Shown: positions 53,270 through 62,013, numbered from the stretch's first letter. The stretch: 64,000 nt of DNA from an uncultured Psychroserpens sp. (GCA_947488655.1 CANKZZ010000003.1:496001-560000); one strand, 5' to 3'. Notes: generated from the letters alone by a model not told the origin. Numbers and translations: made by a program.

Positions 53270-54031
53270 ATGATGAGAGGCATAACAGATACAGTTAAAC
53301 ATTTACTAATTATAAATGTTATAATGTTTATAGGTACCGTCGCTATACAAGATGGTGCTTTGTTTGGCAAATGGTTTTCTTTGTTTTTTCCAGAGAATGA
53401 TTGGTTTCAACCTTGGCAAATATTTACTCACATGTTTATGCATGGAGGGATTACGCATATTTTATTTAATATGTTTGCGCTTTGGATGTTTGGTACAGCT
53501 GTAGAGACAGTGCTTGGTTCTAAGAAGTTTTTATTTCTTTACTTATCGGCAGGTTTAGGTGCAGTACTGTTTCAATTAGGCTATTACTATTATGATTTTT
53601 ATACTTTAATACAACCATTATTAGATGAAGGTTTTACGTCTACAGATATAATTTCGGCGATGAACACTTCTGGTTTAAACAAAGATGTCGTTAACCCTAT
53701 TATTGGTGCAGAAGGATTACAAAACCTTAATGACGTATTTTATACTAGAATGGTAGGAGCATCTGGTTGTATTATGGGAATTTTAGCAGCTTTTGGAATA
53801 ATGAATCCTGAAGCCAAATTAATGTTAATCTTTCTACCTATACCAATAAAAGCCAAGTACTTTATACCAGGAATTATTATACTTGATATAGTTTCTGCTA
53901 TTACTGGTCAATCGTTTTTTAGCCCAAGTAATACAGCTTTTATGGCACACGTTGGAGGTGCAATAGTTGGAGCATTAATTATGTGGTATTGGAAAAAAAC
54001 TCAGTTTAATAAAAATCGTTGGGATAGATGA
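53270..54031 (+). CDS. Rhomboid intramembrane serine protease (1)
   Basis: A 253-residue, six-helix membrane protease. The catalytic dyad is present: S165 in VGASGCIMG and H227 in MAHVGG. The first-helix HMFMHGGITHILFNMFALWMFG signature and the following long loop (about 108-158) are typical. Rhomboids cut single-pass membrane proteins within the bilayer. Its gene starts four bases after the mutL stop and overlaps the second rhomboid by four bases (ATGA), so all three are co-transcribed. Confidence 0.92.
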   Translation: MMRGITDTVKHLLIINVIMFIGTVAIQDGALFGKWFSLFFPENDWFQPWQIFTHMFMHGGITHILFNMFALWMFGTAVETVLGSKKFLFLYLSAGLGAVLFQLGYYYYDFYTLIQPLLDEGFTSTDIISAMNTSGLNKDVVNPIIGAEGLQNLNDVFYTRMVGASGCIMGILAAFGIMNPEAKLMLIFLPIPIKAKYFIPGIIILDIVSAITGQSFFSPSNTAFMAHVGGAIVGALIMWYWKKTQFNKNRWDR

Positions 54032-54903
54032 CCTCATTAAATCACGACATTCAAGACAAACTCAAAAACCTTAATGTGTTTGAAAAAATCATGGCTGTTA
54101 ATGTCTTGGTATTTTTCATAGGATGGTTAATACAAATTATACGTAAAATACCCAGATCGTATACGCTATCTTGGTTAGAATTACCAAAAGAATTTTTAGA
54201 TTTCGTTGTAAAACCTTGGTCTATTTTAACTTATGGTTTTACCCATTATGGCTTTTTCCATTTGTTATTTAATATGGTTGTTTTATATTTTGTATCTCGC
54301 AGTATGGTCAACTTGTTTCCATCTAGACAATCTCTAAATATTTATTTTTTAGGAATTTTAGCTGGAGGCTTATCATTTCTATTAGTTTATAATATAGTGC
54401 CAAGTTCTATTACCACAACTGTAGGGTCATTAGTAGGAGCATCGGCTGGTGTTAATGCCCTTTTAATTTTTTTATGTGCATATATGCCAAATAGAGAAAC
54501 TCGATTCTTTTCAATATCTATAAAGTTATGGCATATTGGTGCAGCTATTGTAATATTTGACGTTATTGGATTGTTTGGTGTTAATCAAGGAGGAAATGTG
54601 GCACATTTAGGAGGTAGCCTTATAGGTTATTTATACGCTACTCAGCTAATAAAAGGCAAAGATATTGGTACTGGTTTTAGCAAATTTGTTGACTATTTTT
54701 CTAATTTGTTTAAAAAGAAATCTCCGTTAAGAACCGTTCATAGAAATAAAAAACAAACTATGGCTGGTCATAATAAAGAAGAATTTAATGAGTTTAATAA
54801 TCAAAAAAAGATAGATCTCATTCTAGATAAAATTAGTAAGAGTGGTTACGAAAGTTTAACTAAAGAAGAAAAATCATTTTTATTTAAAGCAGGAAAGAAT
54901 TAG
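54028..54903 (+). CDS. Rhomboid intramembrane serine protease (2) with C-terminal extension
   Basis: A 291-residue membrane protein with the rhomboid pattern FTHYGFFHLLFNMVVLYFVS, catalytic S139 in VGASAGVNA (the canonical GxSG last Gly is Ala, followed by Gly) and H193 in NVAHLGGS. After the membrane part an about 70-residue soluble tail ends with SGYESLTKEEKSFLF, a short helical module seen at the end of flavobacterial rhomboids (DUF6576-like). It is a paralogue of the preceding gene with little sequence identity outside the motifs. It ends five bases before the next gene. Confidence 0.9.
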   Translation: MTSLNHDIQDKLKNLNVFEKIMAVNVLVFFIGWLIQIIRKIPRSYTLSWLELPKEFLDFVVKPWSILTYGFTHYGFFHLLFNMVVLYFVSRSMVNLFPSRQSLNIYFLGILAGGLSFLLVYNIVPSSITTTVGSLVGASAGVNALLIFLCAYMPNRETRFFSISIKLWHIGAAIVIFDVIGLFGVNQGGNVAHLGGSLIGYLYATQLIKGKDIGTGFSKFVDYFSNLFKKKSPLRTVHRNKKQTMAGHNKEEFNEFNNQKKIDLILDKISKSGYESLTKEEKSFLFKAGKN

Positions 54904-54908
54904 ACTAT

Positions 54909-55931
54909 ATGAAAAAGCTTAAGCTTTACGAAAAATTTATATTTATTATCAATTCGTTGATGGCTTTTGCATTATTCTTGTCTTATGTATTACCGTATAT
55001 TGAGCCTAAAAAATTTGCGGTTTTATCTGTTTTAAGTCTCGCTGTTCCGTTTCTCATAATCGTTAATATTTTATTTGTTATTTATTGGCTATTAAAAGTT
55101 AAAAAACAACTTTTAGTTTCTCTCGTGGTTTTAGCATTAGGCTATACTTATGTATTTTCATTATATAAATTAACATCTTCAAAAAATGTTGACGATAATG
55201 AAAATATATCTGTTATGAATTATAACGTGCGGTTATTTAATGTTTTTGACTGGATTGATGATCCTAATTTGAGAAAAAACATGTCTCAGTTTATTACAGA
55301 CAAAAATCCAGATATTCTATGCATGCAAGAATATAGACCAGACGACGAGATTAATTTTTCTGCATATCCTTATAAACATATAGAGTTGTCTGGTAAGAAG
55401 GTTAAAAATGGTCAGGCTATTTATGCAAAATTTCCAATTATTAATTCTGGTTCTATAGAATTTCCTAACACGTCTAACAATGCTATTTTTGCAGATATAG
55501 TAAAAGGAGTTGATACTATAAGAGTTTACAATTTACATTTAGAATCTTCACGCATAGATCCAAATGCCGAAGAATTTTCTAAAGAGAACTCACAAAACCT
55601 TTTCAAGCGAGTTAGTTCTACATTTAAAATGCAACAATCACAAACCGAACAATTTTTAGCCCACAAAAATAAATCACCATACAAAACAATCATCTCAGGC
55701 GACTTTAATAATACTGCATATTCTTATGTGTATAAAGAAATTAAAGGTGATATGAAAGATGCCTTTAAATATGCAGGAAATGGTTTTGGACGAACGTTTG
55801 ATTTTAAATTCTTTCCAGTACGTATAGACTTTGTATTAGTAGATGATGCGTTTGATATAAACGCTTTTAAAACATTTGATGTAAAATATAGTGATCACTA
55901 TCCTGTGATGGCTAAGGTGAAGCTTAAATAG
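54909..55931 (+). CDS. Membrane-anchored endonuclease/exonuclease/phosphatase (EEP) family protein
   Basis: A 340-residue protein. Three hydrophobic segments (about 10-30, 38-62, 69-88) anchor an EEP domain from residue 98: MNYNVRLFN, CMQEYRPDD (metal Glu), YNLHLES, SGDFNNTAYS (metal and catalytic residues) and a final YSDHYPVMAKV (catalytic His). EEP enzymes include nucleases and phospholipid or inositol phosphatases, so the substrate is open. The anchor suggests action at the membrane. Last gene of the mutL-rhomboid run. Confidence 0.9.
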   Translation: MKKLKLYEKFIFIINSLMAFALFLSYVLPYIEPKKFAVLSVLSLAVPFLIIVNILFVIYWLLKVKKQLLVSLVVLALGYTYVFSLYKLTSSKNVDDNENISVMNYNVRLFNVFDWIDDPNLRKNMSQFITDKNPDILCMQEYRPDDEINFSAYPYKHIELSGKKVKNGQAIYAKFPIINSGSIEFPNTSNNAIFADIVKGVDTIRVYNLHLESSRIDPNAEEFSKENSQNLFKRVSSTFKMQQSQTEQFLAHKNKSPYKTIISGDFNNTAYSYVYKEIKGDMKDAFKYAGNGFGRTFDFKFFPVRIDFVLVDDAFDINAFKTFDVKYSDHYPVMAKVKLK

Positions 55932-56091
55932 ATAGATATAAGGTTTTCAGCAATCAGTAGCTTATTCACAATTAGATTTTTTCTCAGAGTTGTAAAGTTG
56001 CAAAGCTTAATTAGATAGTATTAATTTTTCCTTCGGAAATATTAAAATTTAATAAAATGTGATTTAAAATTTTTATCAAATAACAATCACA

Positions 56092-56400
56092 TTACATCAA
56101 AATACAATCTACCCAATCTGCCAACATATGAATCAATAATCCTAAACCAACAATTCTGGTTTTTTTTATAATTGTCAAAATAACATAAACACCAATAGCA
56201 TAATAGGTGTGTAGCGGATGGAAATTTATACTACATCGCGTTGGGTCAAAAATAGGATTAGCTAGTAAGTGATCTAAATCGATAATTATTGCTGACAGCA
56301 TTATTATTGCAGCAATTTTCCAATTTTCTCTAAAGAATAGATAAGCCACCAAAATTGGGACTAAAAAATGAATTCCGTAATGAAGTATTGGTTGTAACAT
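56092..56400 (-). CDS. DUF6122 family membrane protein
   Basis: A 102-residue membrane protein with three to four short helices. Conserved polar residues occur in HYGIHFLVP, IIDLDHLLANPIFDPTRCSINFHPLHT and LIHMLADWVD. These His/Asp pairs recall membrane metal-dependent hydrolases (DUF457-like), but only a short core is present. Function unknown. Its ATG overlaps the stop of the wbqC-like gene by one base. Confidence 0.8.
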   Translation of the reverse strand: MLQPILHYGIHFLVPILVAYLFFRENWKIAAIIMLSAIIIDLDHLLANPIFDPTRCSINFHPLHTYYAIGVYVILTIIKKTRIVGLGLLIHMLADWVDCILM

Positions 56401-57020
56401 TACAGATTTAGGGTTTGAGATTTAAGATATAACTCTGTATTTGGGCCTTCATTAAATAACAAATCTAAAATGCTTAGATTATTTAAAAACCCATGTTTAT
56501 CGTCAAACACTTGAGCGTATGATGTGAAATGTTGTGTAATTTCTTTTCTACTATTTGCTAATGGTCTTGCATCTTGACTATTTTCTAGTTCTATTTCAAA
56601 AATAGATGTTGTAGAATACTCAATTGAAAGTTGCATACATTCAAATATAAGCTCTATACTTCTTAAGTTGAATGCCATAATGGTTTCAAATTCCGAAGTA
56701 AATAAAGGCATTAAATCATCAATGTAAAATTCATAAAATGGTGATGTGCGATAAGCAGATTCTAAAGATTTTAAGTGTTGGGTTTGCCAGTTTTCAGAAT
56801 TAAAAATCTTTACATCTTTGTAGAGTTGTCTGTTTTTTTGGGAATAAATTACAGGTACATTTAAGTCTAATCTTCCATTAGCTCCATAGATAGATGTACG
56901 GTTTCTATAAGTTTGTTTTTGATAGTTATCACAAACTTCAAATACAATATGATTTGCGTGTAACATAGCGACAAAATGCGCCACATTTGGAAAATATGTT
57001 GGATGAAGTACGCTATTCAC
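56400..57020 (-). CDS. WbqC family protein
   Basis: A 206-residue soluble protein with the WbqC-like plan: PTYFPNVAHFVAML near the start, then FEVCDNYQKQTYRNRTSIYGANGRLDLNVPV, then WQTQHLKSLESAYRTSPFYEFY. WbqC homologues occur in O-antigen and other polysaccharide loci, though no reaction is firmly established. Start GTG, as no ATG occurs upstream in frame before the conserved PTYFP. It is coupled to the DUF6122 gene and lies 24 bases past a small hypothetical gene. Confidence 0.85.
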   Translation of the reverse strand: MNSVLHPTYFPNVAHFVAMLHANHIVFEVCDNYQKQTYRNRTSIYGANGRLDLNVPVIYSQKNRQLYKDVKIFNSENWQTQHLKSLESAYRTSPFYEFYIDDLMPLFTSEFETIMAFNLRSIELIFECMQLSIEYSTTSIFEIELENSQDARPLANSRKEITQHFTSYAQVFDDKHGFLNNLSILDLLFNEGPNTELYLKSQTLNL

Positions 57021-57044
57021 TTTTAAATATTTTGCATTATAGCG

Positions 57045-57323
57045 TTAGTTATCCTGATTTACTTTTTCGTTGTTTTTATTATATTTTTTATGCGTAACAT
57101 TTTTACTTTCTAAAATAGCATAAAATTTACGAGGTGATATTTTTAAGTCTTTGGTAATATCACTAACTTTTTTCTTTCCTTTTTTGTAGAGTTTTAAATT
57201 TTTAGAGACTTCTTTATTGAAATAATAATCTTTAAGTTTATCTAGAACTTCAGTTTCAGTAAGGTTAGAATCGCTTGCATAGCTTTCTAACACCGATTTG
57301 ACATTAGTTAAATTAGTTTTCAT
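57045..57323 (-). CDS. Small hypothetical basic protein
   Basis: A 92-residue, lysine-rich soluble protein. The middle reads KKVSDITKDLKISPRKFYAILESK, where the spacing resembles a helix-turn-helix (helix, turn at ISPR, recognition-like helix KFYAILESK). This could bind DNA or RNA, but no family is recognised. It is set apart from lepB by a 107-base gap upstream, where no clear promoter was found. Confidence 0.5.
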   Translation of the reverse strand: MKTNLTNVKSVLESYASDSNLTETEVLDKLKDYYFNKEVSKNLKLYKKGKKKVSDITKDLKISPRKFYAILESKNVTHKKYNKNNEKVNQDN

Positions 57324-57430
57324 ATTTATAATTATTAGAGAGATTTAGTGACATAATTGACACTTAGAAAAATTAGAAAATTTAATGATTGACAATCTTC
57401 TATTCAATTATAAATTTAAGAAAAATCTAA

Positions 57431-59005
57431 TTAAGCGTTTTTTCTTTTTCTCCAAGCATTAAATCCAAACCAAATACCTAATAATACCAAAAATGGTATT
57501 AAGTAGGATACAGGATTACCAGAGCCACCAACTGTAGTGAACCAACGTTCCCAACGTGGATTTTTAAGACCATCCCAACTCATCCAAATAAATACAGGCT
57601 TACCTACAACGTGATCAAACGGTACATAACCCCAAGCACGAGCATCAATAGAGTTGTTTCTATTGTCTCCCATCATCCAATAATAATCTTGTTTAAAAGT
57701 GTATGAGGTTGCAGGTTTGTCATTAATTATAATTTGGTTTCCTCTGGTTACAATACTGTTTCTTTCATATTCTCCAATAAGGCGTTTGTATAGAGGGAGT
57801 ACCTCCATAGTTAACTCTACGGTTTCACCTTTTTTAGGAATATAAATAGGCCCAAAATTATCATAATTCCAAGGGAATTGTGGAGCTCTCGGAAACAATT
57901 TACCATCGGTATTTTTTGGTGTAATTATACGTTCTACACTAGCAATGTTTGGATGATTTTTTGCTTTATTTGCTGCATCTTCTGTTGCATGAAAAACGAT
58001 AGAGTTGTTAGCAGATGGATAAACATCTGTAATATCATAGCGAGATTTTAGAGAATTAACTAATTGGTCTCCGCTATAGTTTCCTTTTAAACCTACTAAG
58101 TAAACAAATTGTAACTTTGCTCGGTCTGGTAATTCATTAAGCTTTCCGTTAATATATACATAACCATCTCTAACTTCTAAAGAGTCTCCAGGTACACCAA
58201 CACAACGTTTAACAAGATTTGTTTTTTTGTCAATAGGCTTATAATAATTACGATCTGGTGTAAATTTATTCATATCTACCAACGTATCTGCTGGTTGATT
58301 AAATACTACAATATCATTACGCTCAATATCCTCAAATCCAGGAATTCTCATGTATGGTAACTGTAATTTGTTTTTCCAAGACGTTTTACGAGCTTCAAAA
58401 TTATCGTCAAACAAATATGATTTTACATTTAATCCAGGAATTGTGTCATGAACCATAGGTGTTGCAACGGTTGTCATTGGAATTCTTGCACCATAATGAA
58501 ATTTGCTTACAAATAAGAAATCTCCCACTAATAATGATTTTTCTAATGAAGAACTTGGTATTGTAAAGGGTTGAATAAAATATGTATGCACTATAGTTGC
58601 TGCTACAATAGCAAATAAAACAGAGCTGGTCCAATCACCAGAGCTAGATTTTGGATTTATATCTCTGTCGTTAACATATGTAACATCTGTAGCATAATTG
58701 AGATAGTAATTATAAAAACCTAAGGTAGCTACTGCTAAAAAGGTATCTAGAAACTGGTTTTTACCAAAACTTCTTGCAGTTTCTACCCAAACAACAGGAA
58801 GCATAATTAAATTAACAATTGGTACGAAGAGTAGGATTGTCCACCACCAAGGACGATTAATTATTTTCATTAATACTACAGCGTTATAAACAGGAACAAA
58901 AGCTTCCCATGCTTGACGTCCTGCTTTAACGTAAAGTTTCCAAGTCCCAAGTCCGTGAATGATTTGGATGACTAGAATAAATATTAACCATTGTGTAATT
59001 GTCAT
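57431..59005 (-). CDS. lepB: Signal peptidase I with N-terminal membrane extension
   Basis: Removes signal peptides at the periplasmic face. Residues 1-105 form an extra membrane module with three helices (GLGTWKLYVKAGRQAWEAFVPVYNAVV) of the DUF5684 kind found in Bacteroidota LepB. The transmembrane anchor (about 127-146) leads to the catalytic Ser 153 in FTIPSSSLEKSLLVGD; the general-base Lys is in NLVKRCVGVPGDSLEV, and box E reads MGDNRNNSIDARAWGYVP. A large insertion (about 290-395) separates boxes D and E. A C-terminal helix ends the chain. At 524 residues it is much longer than E. coli LepB (324). Confidence 0.93.
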   Translation of the reverse strand: MTITQWLIFILVIQIIHGLGTWKLYVKAGRQAWEAFVPVYNAVVLMKIINRPWWWTILLFVPIVNLIMLPVVWVETARSFGKNQFLDTFLAVATLGFYNYYLNYATDVTYVNDRDINPKSSSGDWTSSVLFAIVAATIVHTYFIQPFTIPSSSLEKSLLVGDFLFVSKFHYGARIPMTTVATPMVHDTIPGLNVKSYLFDDNFEARKTSWKNKLQLPYMRIPGFEDIERNDIVVFNQPADTLVDMNKFTPDRNYYKPIDKKTNLVKRCVGVPGDSLEVRDGYVYINGKLNELPDRAKLQFVYLVGLKGNYSGDQLVNSLKSRYDITDVYPSANNSIVFHATEDAANKAKNHPNIASVERIITPKNTDGKLFPRAPQFPWNYDNFGPIYIPKKGETVELTMEVLPLYKRLIGEYERNSIVTRGNQIIINDKPATSYTFKQDYYWMMGDNRNNSIDARAWGYVPFDHVVGKPVFIWMSWDGLKNPRWERWFTTVGGSGNPVSYLIPFLVLLGIWFGFNAWRKRKNA

Positions 59006-59069
59006 GTCTCTTATTTAATTTCTTTAATGAGTTATAAAGTATTTGCTAATGTTACATTAAAATATAATA

Positions 59070-59771
59070 TTAACTAATATTTAATACATCTTTCATTGTA
59101 AATACGCCTGTTTTATCATGTACAAACTCTGCTGCTATGACAGCGCCTAAAGCAAAGCCTTCTCTACTATGAGCAGTATGTTTTATTTGGATACTATCTA
59201 CTTTAGACTCATAGTTTATATCATGAGTTCCTGGCACATTTTCTATACGCTTTGCTAAAATACCAATCTCATTTTGTTTTGGCGTATCTAAAGTCCATTT
59301 TTCATAATTAGTTTGGTCAATAATTTCATTTGCCAATGTAATTGCTGTTCCGCTTGGTGCATCTAATTTTTGTGTGTGGTGAATTTCTTCTACGGAAATT
59401 TTATATTGTGGAAGCTTAGCCATTAGTTTAGCTAAGGTTTTATTAAGTTCAAAAAATATATTAACACCTAAACTAAAATTAGAGGCATATAAAAATGTAC
59501 CTTCTTTAGCTTTACACAAAGATATAACCTTATCATAATCATCTAACCAACCTGTAGTACCAGATATAACTGGGACATTTGCTTCTAAACATTTAGAAAT
59601 ATTCGCAACTGCAGATGTAGGTAGACTAAAGTCTATGGCAACATCACAATTTTGAAGATCGAAAGTTTCCGAAGTACTTGAAACTTTTAGTGTAATTTCG
59701 TGGCCACGGTCTAGCGCAATGGTTTCTATTGCTTTTCCCATTTTTCCGTAGCCTAAAAGTGCAATTCGCAT
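59070..59771 (-). CDS. dapB: 4-hydroxy-tetrahydrodipicolinate reductase
   Basis: Reduces the dapA product with NAD(P)H in lysine and diaminopimelate synthesis, so it feeds peptidoglycan. The nucleotide motif GYGKMGKAI is at residues 7-15, VISGTTGW near 73-80, and the catalytic EEIHHTQKLDAPSGTA near 137-152. At 233 residues it is the short Bacteroidota form. It starts one base past the DUF5683 stop, within the parA-parB-DUF5683-dapB unit. Confidence 0.96.
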   Translation of the reverse strand: MRIALLGYGKMGKAIETIALDRGHEITLKVSSTSETFDLQNCDVAIDFSLPTSAVANISKCLEANVPVISGTTGWLDDYDKVISLCKAKEGTFLYASNFSLGVNIFFELNKTLAKLMAKLPQYKISVEEIHHTQKLDAPSGTAITLANEIIDQTNYEKWTLDTPKQNEIGILAKRIENVPGTHDINYESKVDSIQIKHTAHSREGFALGAVIAAEFVHDKTGVFTMKDVLNIS

Positions 59772-59772
59772 A

Positions 59773-60366
59773 TTAGAATTTAAAATTAAGTGTTACACCT
59801 AGATTGGTGTTATTTTCCATTTGGTCAAACTTAAAATGAGGTCTTAAAGATAAGTCTTCATCTACATTAAATTGAAGTAAATGAGCGTCAACGTTGGCAT
59901 CAACAATATTTAATGCGTACATACCTATTGCAATTAATAACGATAATTCTTTATTACGTCTTAATTGTTGCTGAGCTCTTATTAATCCATCGTCTGATAT
60001 ATTTTGAAACTGGTCATCATTAAAACCTGCCAAACGTCTTTTAAAAGCGTCTCTATATAAATCTAAATCTCTATCATTTTGTATGTAGAGATATACTGGG
60101 ATACCTATGGCTGCATATACTAAAGGGATTTTCCAATATTTTTTATTATAAGCTTGACCTAAACCAGGTAAAACAGCAGAGTAGAAGGCAGCCTTAGAAG
60201 GAGCCAATACATCTAGAGGAGCTCTTTGACTAGTTTGTACAGAGTCTTGAACCACCATTAATTCTGTATCTACATCACTTGTTTCTTTATTATCTTGAGC
60301 AAAAGTTATGCTACTTAAAAGGAGAAAGATAATACTACTATAGACTAATTTATTTAGCACTTTCAA
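59773..60366 (-). CDS. DUF5683 family exported protein
   Basis: A 197-residue protein with a signal-like N terminus (LVYSSIIFLLLSSITFAQ). The DUF5683 core is near residues 50-100 (LDVLAPSKAAFYSAVLPGLGQAYNKKYWKIPLVYAAIG) with a membrane-like helix, and NIVDANVDAHLLQFNVDEDLSLRPHF lies near the end. The latter resembles an outer-membrane or membrane-anchored protein, but no function is known. The frame starts at TTG 60366 (or GTG 60360), overlapping the parB end by 11-17 bases, since no ATG precedes the signal sequence. Confidence 0.85.
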   Translation of the reverse strand: MKVLNKLVYSSIIFLLLSSITFAQDNKETSDVDTELMVVQDSVQTSQRAPLDVLAPSKAAFYSAVLPGLGQAYNKKYWKIPLVYAAIGIPVYLYIQNDRDLDLYRDAFKRRLAGFNDDQFQNISDDGLIRAQQQLRRNKELSLLIAIGMYALNIVDANVDAHLLQFNVDEDLSLRPHFKFDQMENNTNLGVTLNFKF

Positions 60367-61249
60367 CTAGTTTTTTTATACGATTAAAATCTTCTTCAGA
60401 GTGAAATGGGATTGTAATTTGACCCTTTCCATTCTTAGACACCTTAACGCCAATTTTATGACCAAAGTATTCTGAAAATTCTTTTATGCCTTTTTTAACA
60501 AATTTAGGTAGTTCTTGAGATTCGGGTGTTTTTTTAGTCGAAGGATTATTGTAACTTTTTACTAAAGCTTCGGTAGCTCTAACAGATAATTTATCTGTTA
60601 TTATCTTTTCGTAGATGTCTAATTGATCATTTTGGTTTTCAATATTAATCATTGCACGACCATGACCCATTGAAATAAAACCATCACGCATTCCTGTTTG
60701 AATAATGGGATCTAATTTTAAAAGACGCAAATAATTTGCAATCGTAGATCGCTTTTTACCCACACGCTCGCTCATTTGCTCTTGGGTTAATGCGATTTCA
60801 TCAATTAAACGTTGATAGGAGAGTGCAATTTCTATAGGATCTAAGTCTTGACGTTGTATGTTTTCTACCAATGCCATTTCTAACGACTCTTGGTCATTAG
60901 CAATTCTTATATATGCAGGTATTGTAGATAAACCAATTAACTTAGATGCTCTAAAACGACGCTCACCAGAAACTAACTGAAATTTATTAAAATCTAATTT
61001 GCGTACTGTAATTGGTTGTATGACACCTAACTCTTTAATAGAAGATGCTAATTCTCGTAAGGTCTCTTCGTTAAAATTAGTTCTTGGCTGAAATGGGTTA
61101 ATTTCTATTGCATCCAAATCTAATTCTACAATGTTACCAATAATAGTATCAGCATTTTTATCTTGTGCAGATTGTATATCGTTAGAAGGGTCTTTCAACA
61201 ATGCCGATAACCCTCTACCAAGTGCTTGTTTTTTTGTTGCCTTCGCCAT
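60350..61249 (-). CDS. parB: Chromosome partition protein ParB
   Basis: Binds parS and spreads as a CTP-dependent clamp to segregate the origin. Domain order in 299 residues: a basic N-terminal ParA-interacting tail (KKQALGRGLSALLKD), the ParB/Srx CTPase domain with INPFQPR and SGERRFRASK (the arginine motif), then the HTH (ALTQEQMSERVGKKRSTIANYLRLLKL) and a C-terminal dimerisation helix. No parS consensus was seen in this window. Its ATG overlaps the parA stop by one base. Confidence 0.95.
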   Translation of the reverse strand: MAKATKKQALGRGLSALLKDPSNDIQSAQDKNADTIIGNIVELDLDAIEINPFQPRTNFNEETLRELASSIKELGVIQPITVRKLDFNKFQLVSGERRFRASKLIGLSTIPAYIRIANDQESLEMALVENIQRQDLDPIEIALSYQRLIDEIALTQEQMSERVGKKRSTIANYLRLLKLDPIIQTGMRDGFISMGHGRAMINIENQNDQLDIYEKIITDKLSVRATEALVKSYNNPSTKKTPESQELPKFVKKGIKEFSEYFGHKIGVKVSKNGKGQITIPFHSEEDFNRIKKLVESAK

Positions 61250-62013
61250 TATGCGTTTTTCTTTATTATTTCTTTTGCCAAACTTATATAATTGGTAGCG
61301 CCTTTACTGCTTACATCATATTTAATAATGCTTTCTCCATAACTTGGTGCTTCTCCCAATCTCACATTTCGTTGTATGATAGTATTAAAAACCATATCAC
61401 TAAAATGTTTTTGAACCTCTTCTACAACTTGATTTGATAGGCGTAAACGTTGATCAAACATTGTTAATAACATGCCTTCTATATCTAATTCTTTATTGTG
61501 AATCTTTTGAACACTTTTAACCGTGTTTAAAAGTTTACCTAAACCTTCTAAAGCAAAATACTCACATTGTATTGGGATAATAACAGAGTCTGCAGCTGTT
61601 AAGGCATTTAAGGTTAGTAATCCCAAAGAAGGAGCACAGTCAATTAAAATATAATCATAAGAAGATTTTAAATGAGAAATGGCTTTTTTAAGCATATATT
61701 CTCGCTCATCTTTATCTACAAGTTCTATTTCTATAGCAACAAGATCAATATGTGCTGGTATAATATCTACATTTGGAGAATTAGCAGCAATAATGCATTC
61801 TTCTGCAGTAGCTGTATGTTCTAGTAATTGGTAGGTCCCAACTTCAACCTGCTCTACGTCAATACCTAGACCAGATGTAGCATTAGCTTGAGGATCTGCA
61901 TCTATAAGAAGCACTTTTTTTTCTAGTACACCTAATGAAGCAGCTAAGTTAACTGAAGTTGTTGTTTTACCAACACCTCCTTTTTGATTGGCAATTGCAA
62001 TGATTTTACCCAT
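61249..62013 (-). CDS. parA: Chromosome partition ATPase ParA (Soj)
   Basis: A MinD/ParA ATPase of 254 residues that forms nucleoid-bound gradients moving ParB-parS complexes. Deviant Walker A KGGVGKTTTSVNLAASL (residues 10-26), switch I DADPQANATSGLG near 40-52 and Walker B-like YILIDCAPSLGLLTLNAL near 117-134. The short N terminus without an HTH shows a chromosomal-type ParA rather than a plasmid type Ia. It is first in the unit, preceded by about 95 bases before the broken gene. Confidence 0.96.
   Translation of the reverse strand: MGKIIAIANQKGGVGKTTTSVNLAASLGVLEKKVLLIDADPQANATSGLGIDVEQVEVGTYQLLEHTATAEECIIAANSPNVDIIPAHIDLVAIEIELVDKDEREYMLKKAISHLKSSYDYILIDCAPSLGLLTLNALTAADSVIIPIQCEYFALEGLGKLLNTVKSVQKIHNKELDIEGMLLTMFDQRLRLSNQVVEEVQKHFSDMVFNTIIQRNVRLGEAPSYGESIIKYDVSSKGATNYISLAKEIIKKNA

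Larger units (their letters stand above)
1354..59674. repeat. Dispersed nine-base word TTTCCGAAG, 21 copies
   Basis: Counted by eye. Forward copies start at 1354, 7582, 12234, 22218, 26254, 30974, 37836, 49054, 50739 and 59666. Reverse copies (CTTCGGAAA) start at 5198, 6953, 11794, 17884, 19408, 24649, 26132, 34789, 47930, 52042 and 56031. Five further sites keep TTCCGAAG or its complement: 25351, 39338, 45101, 46158, 56691. The base after the word in its own orientation is A 13, T 5, G 3, C 0 times. Coding copies use all six frame/orientation combinations; five copies are intergenic. The two strands are about equal. Function unknown. Confidence 0.85.
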
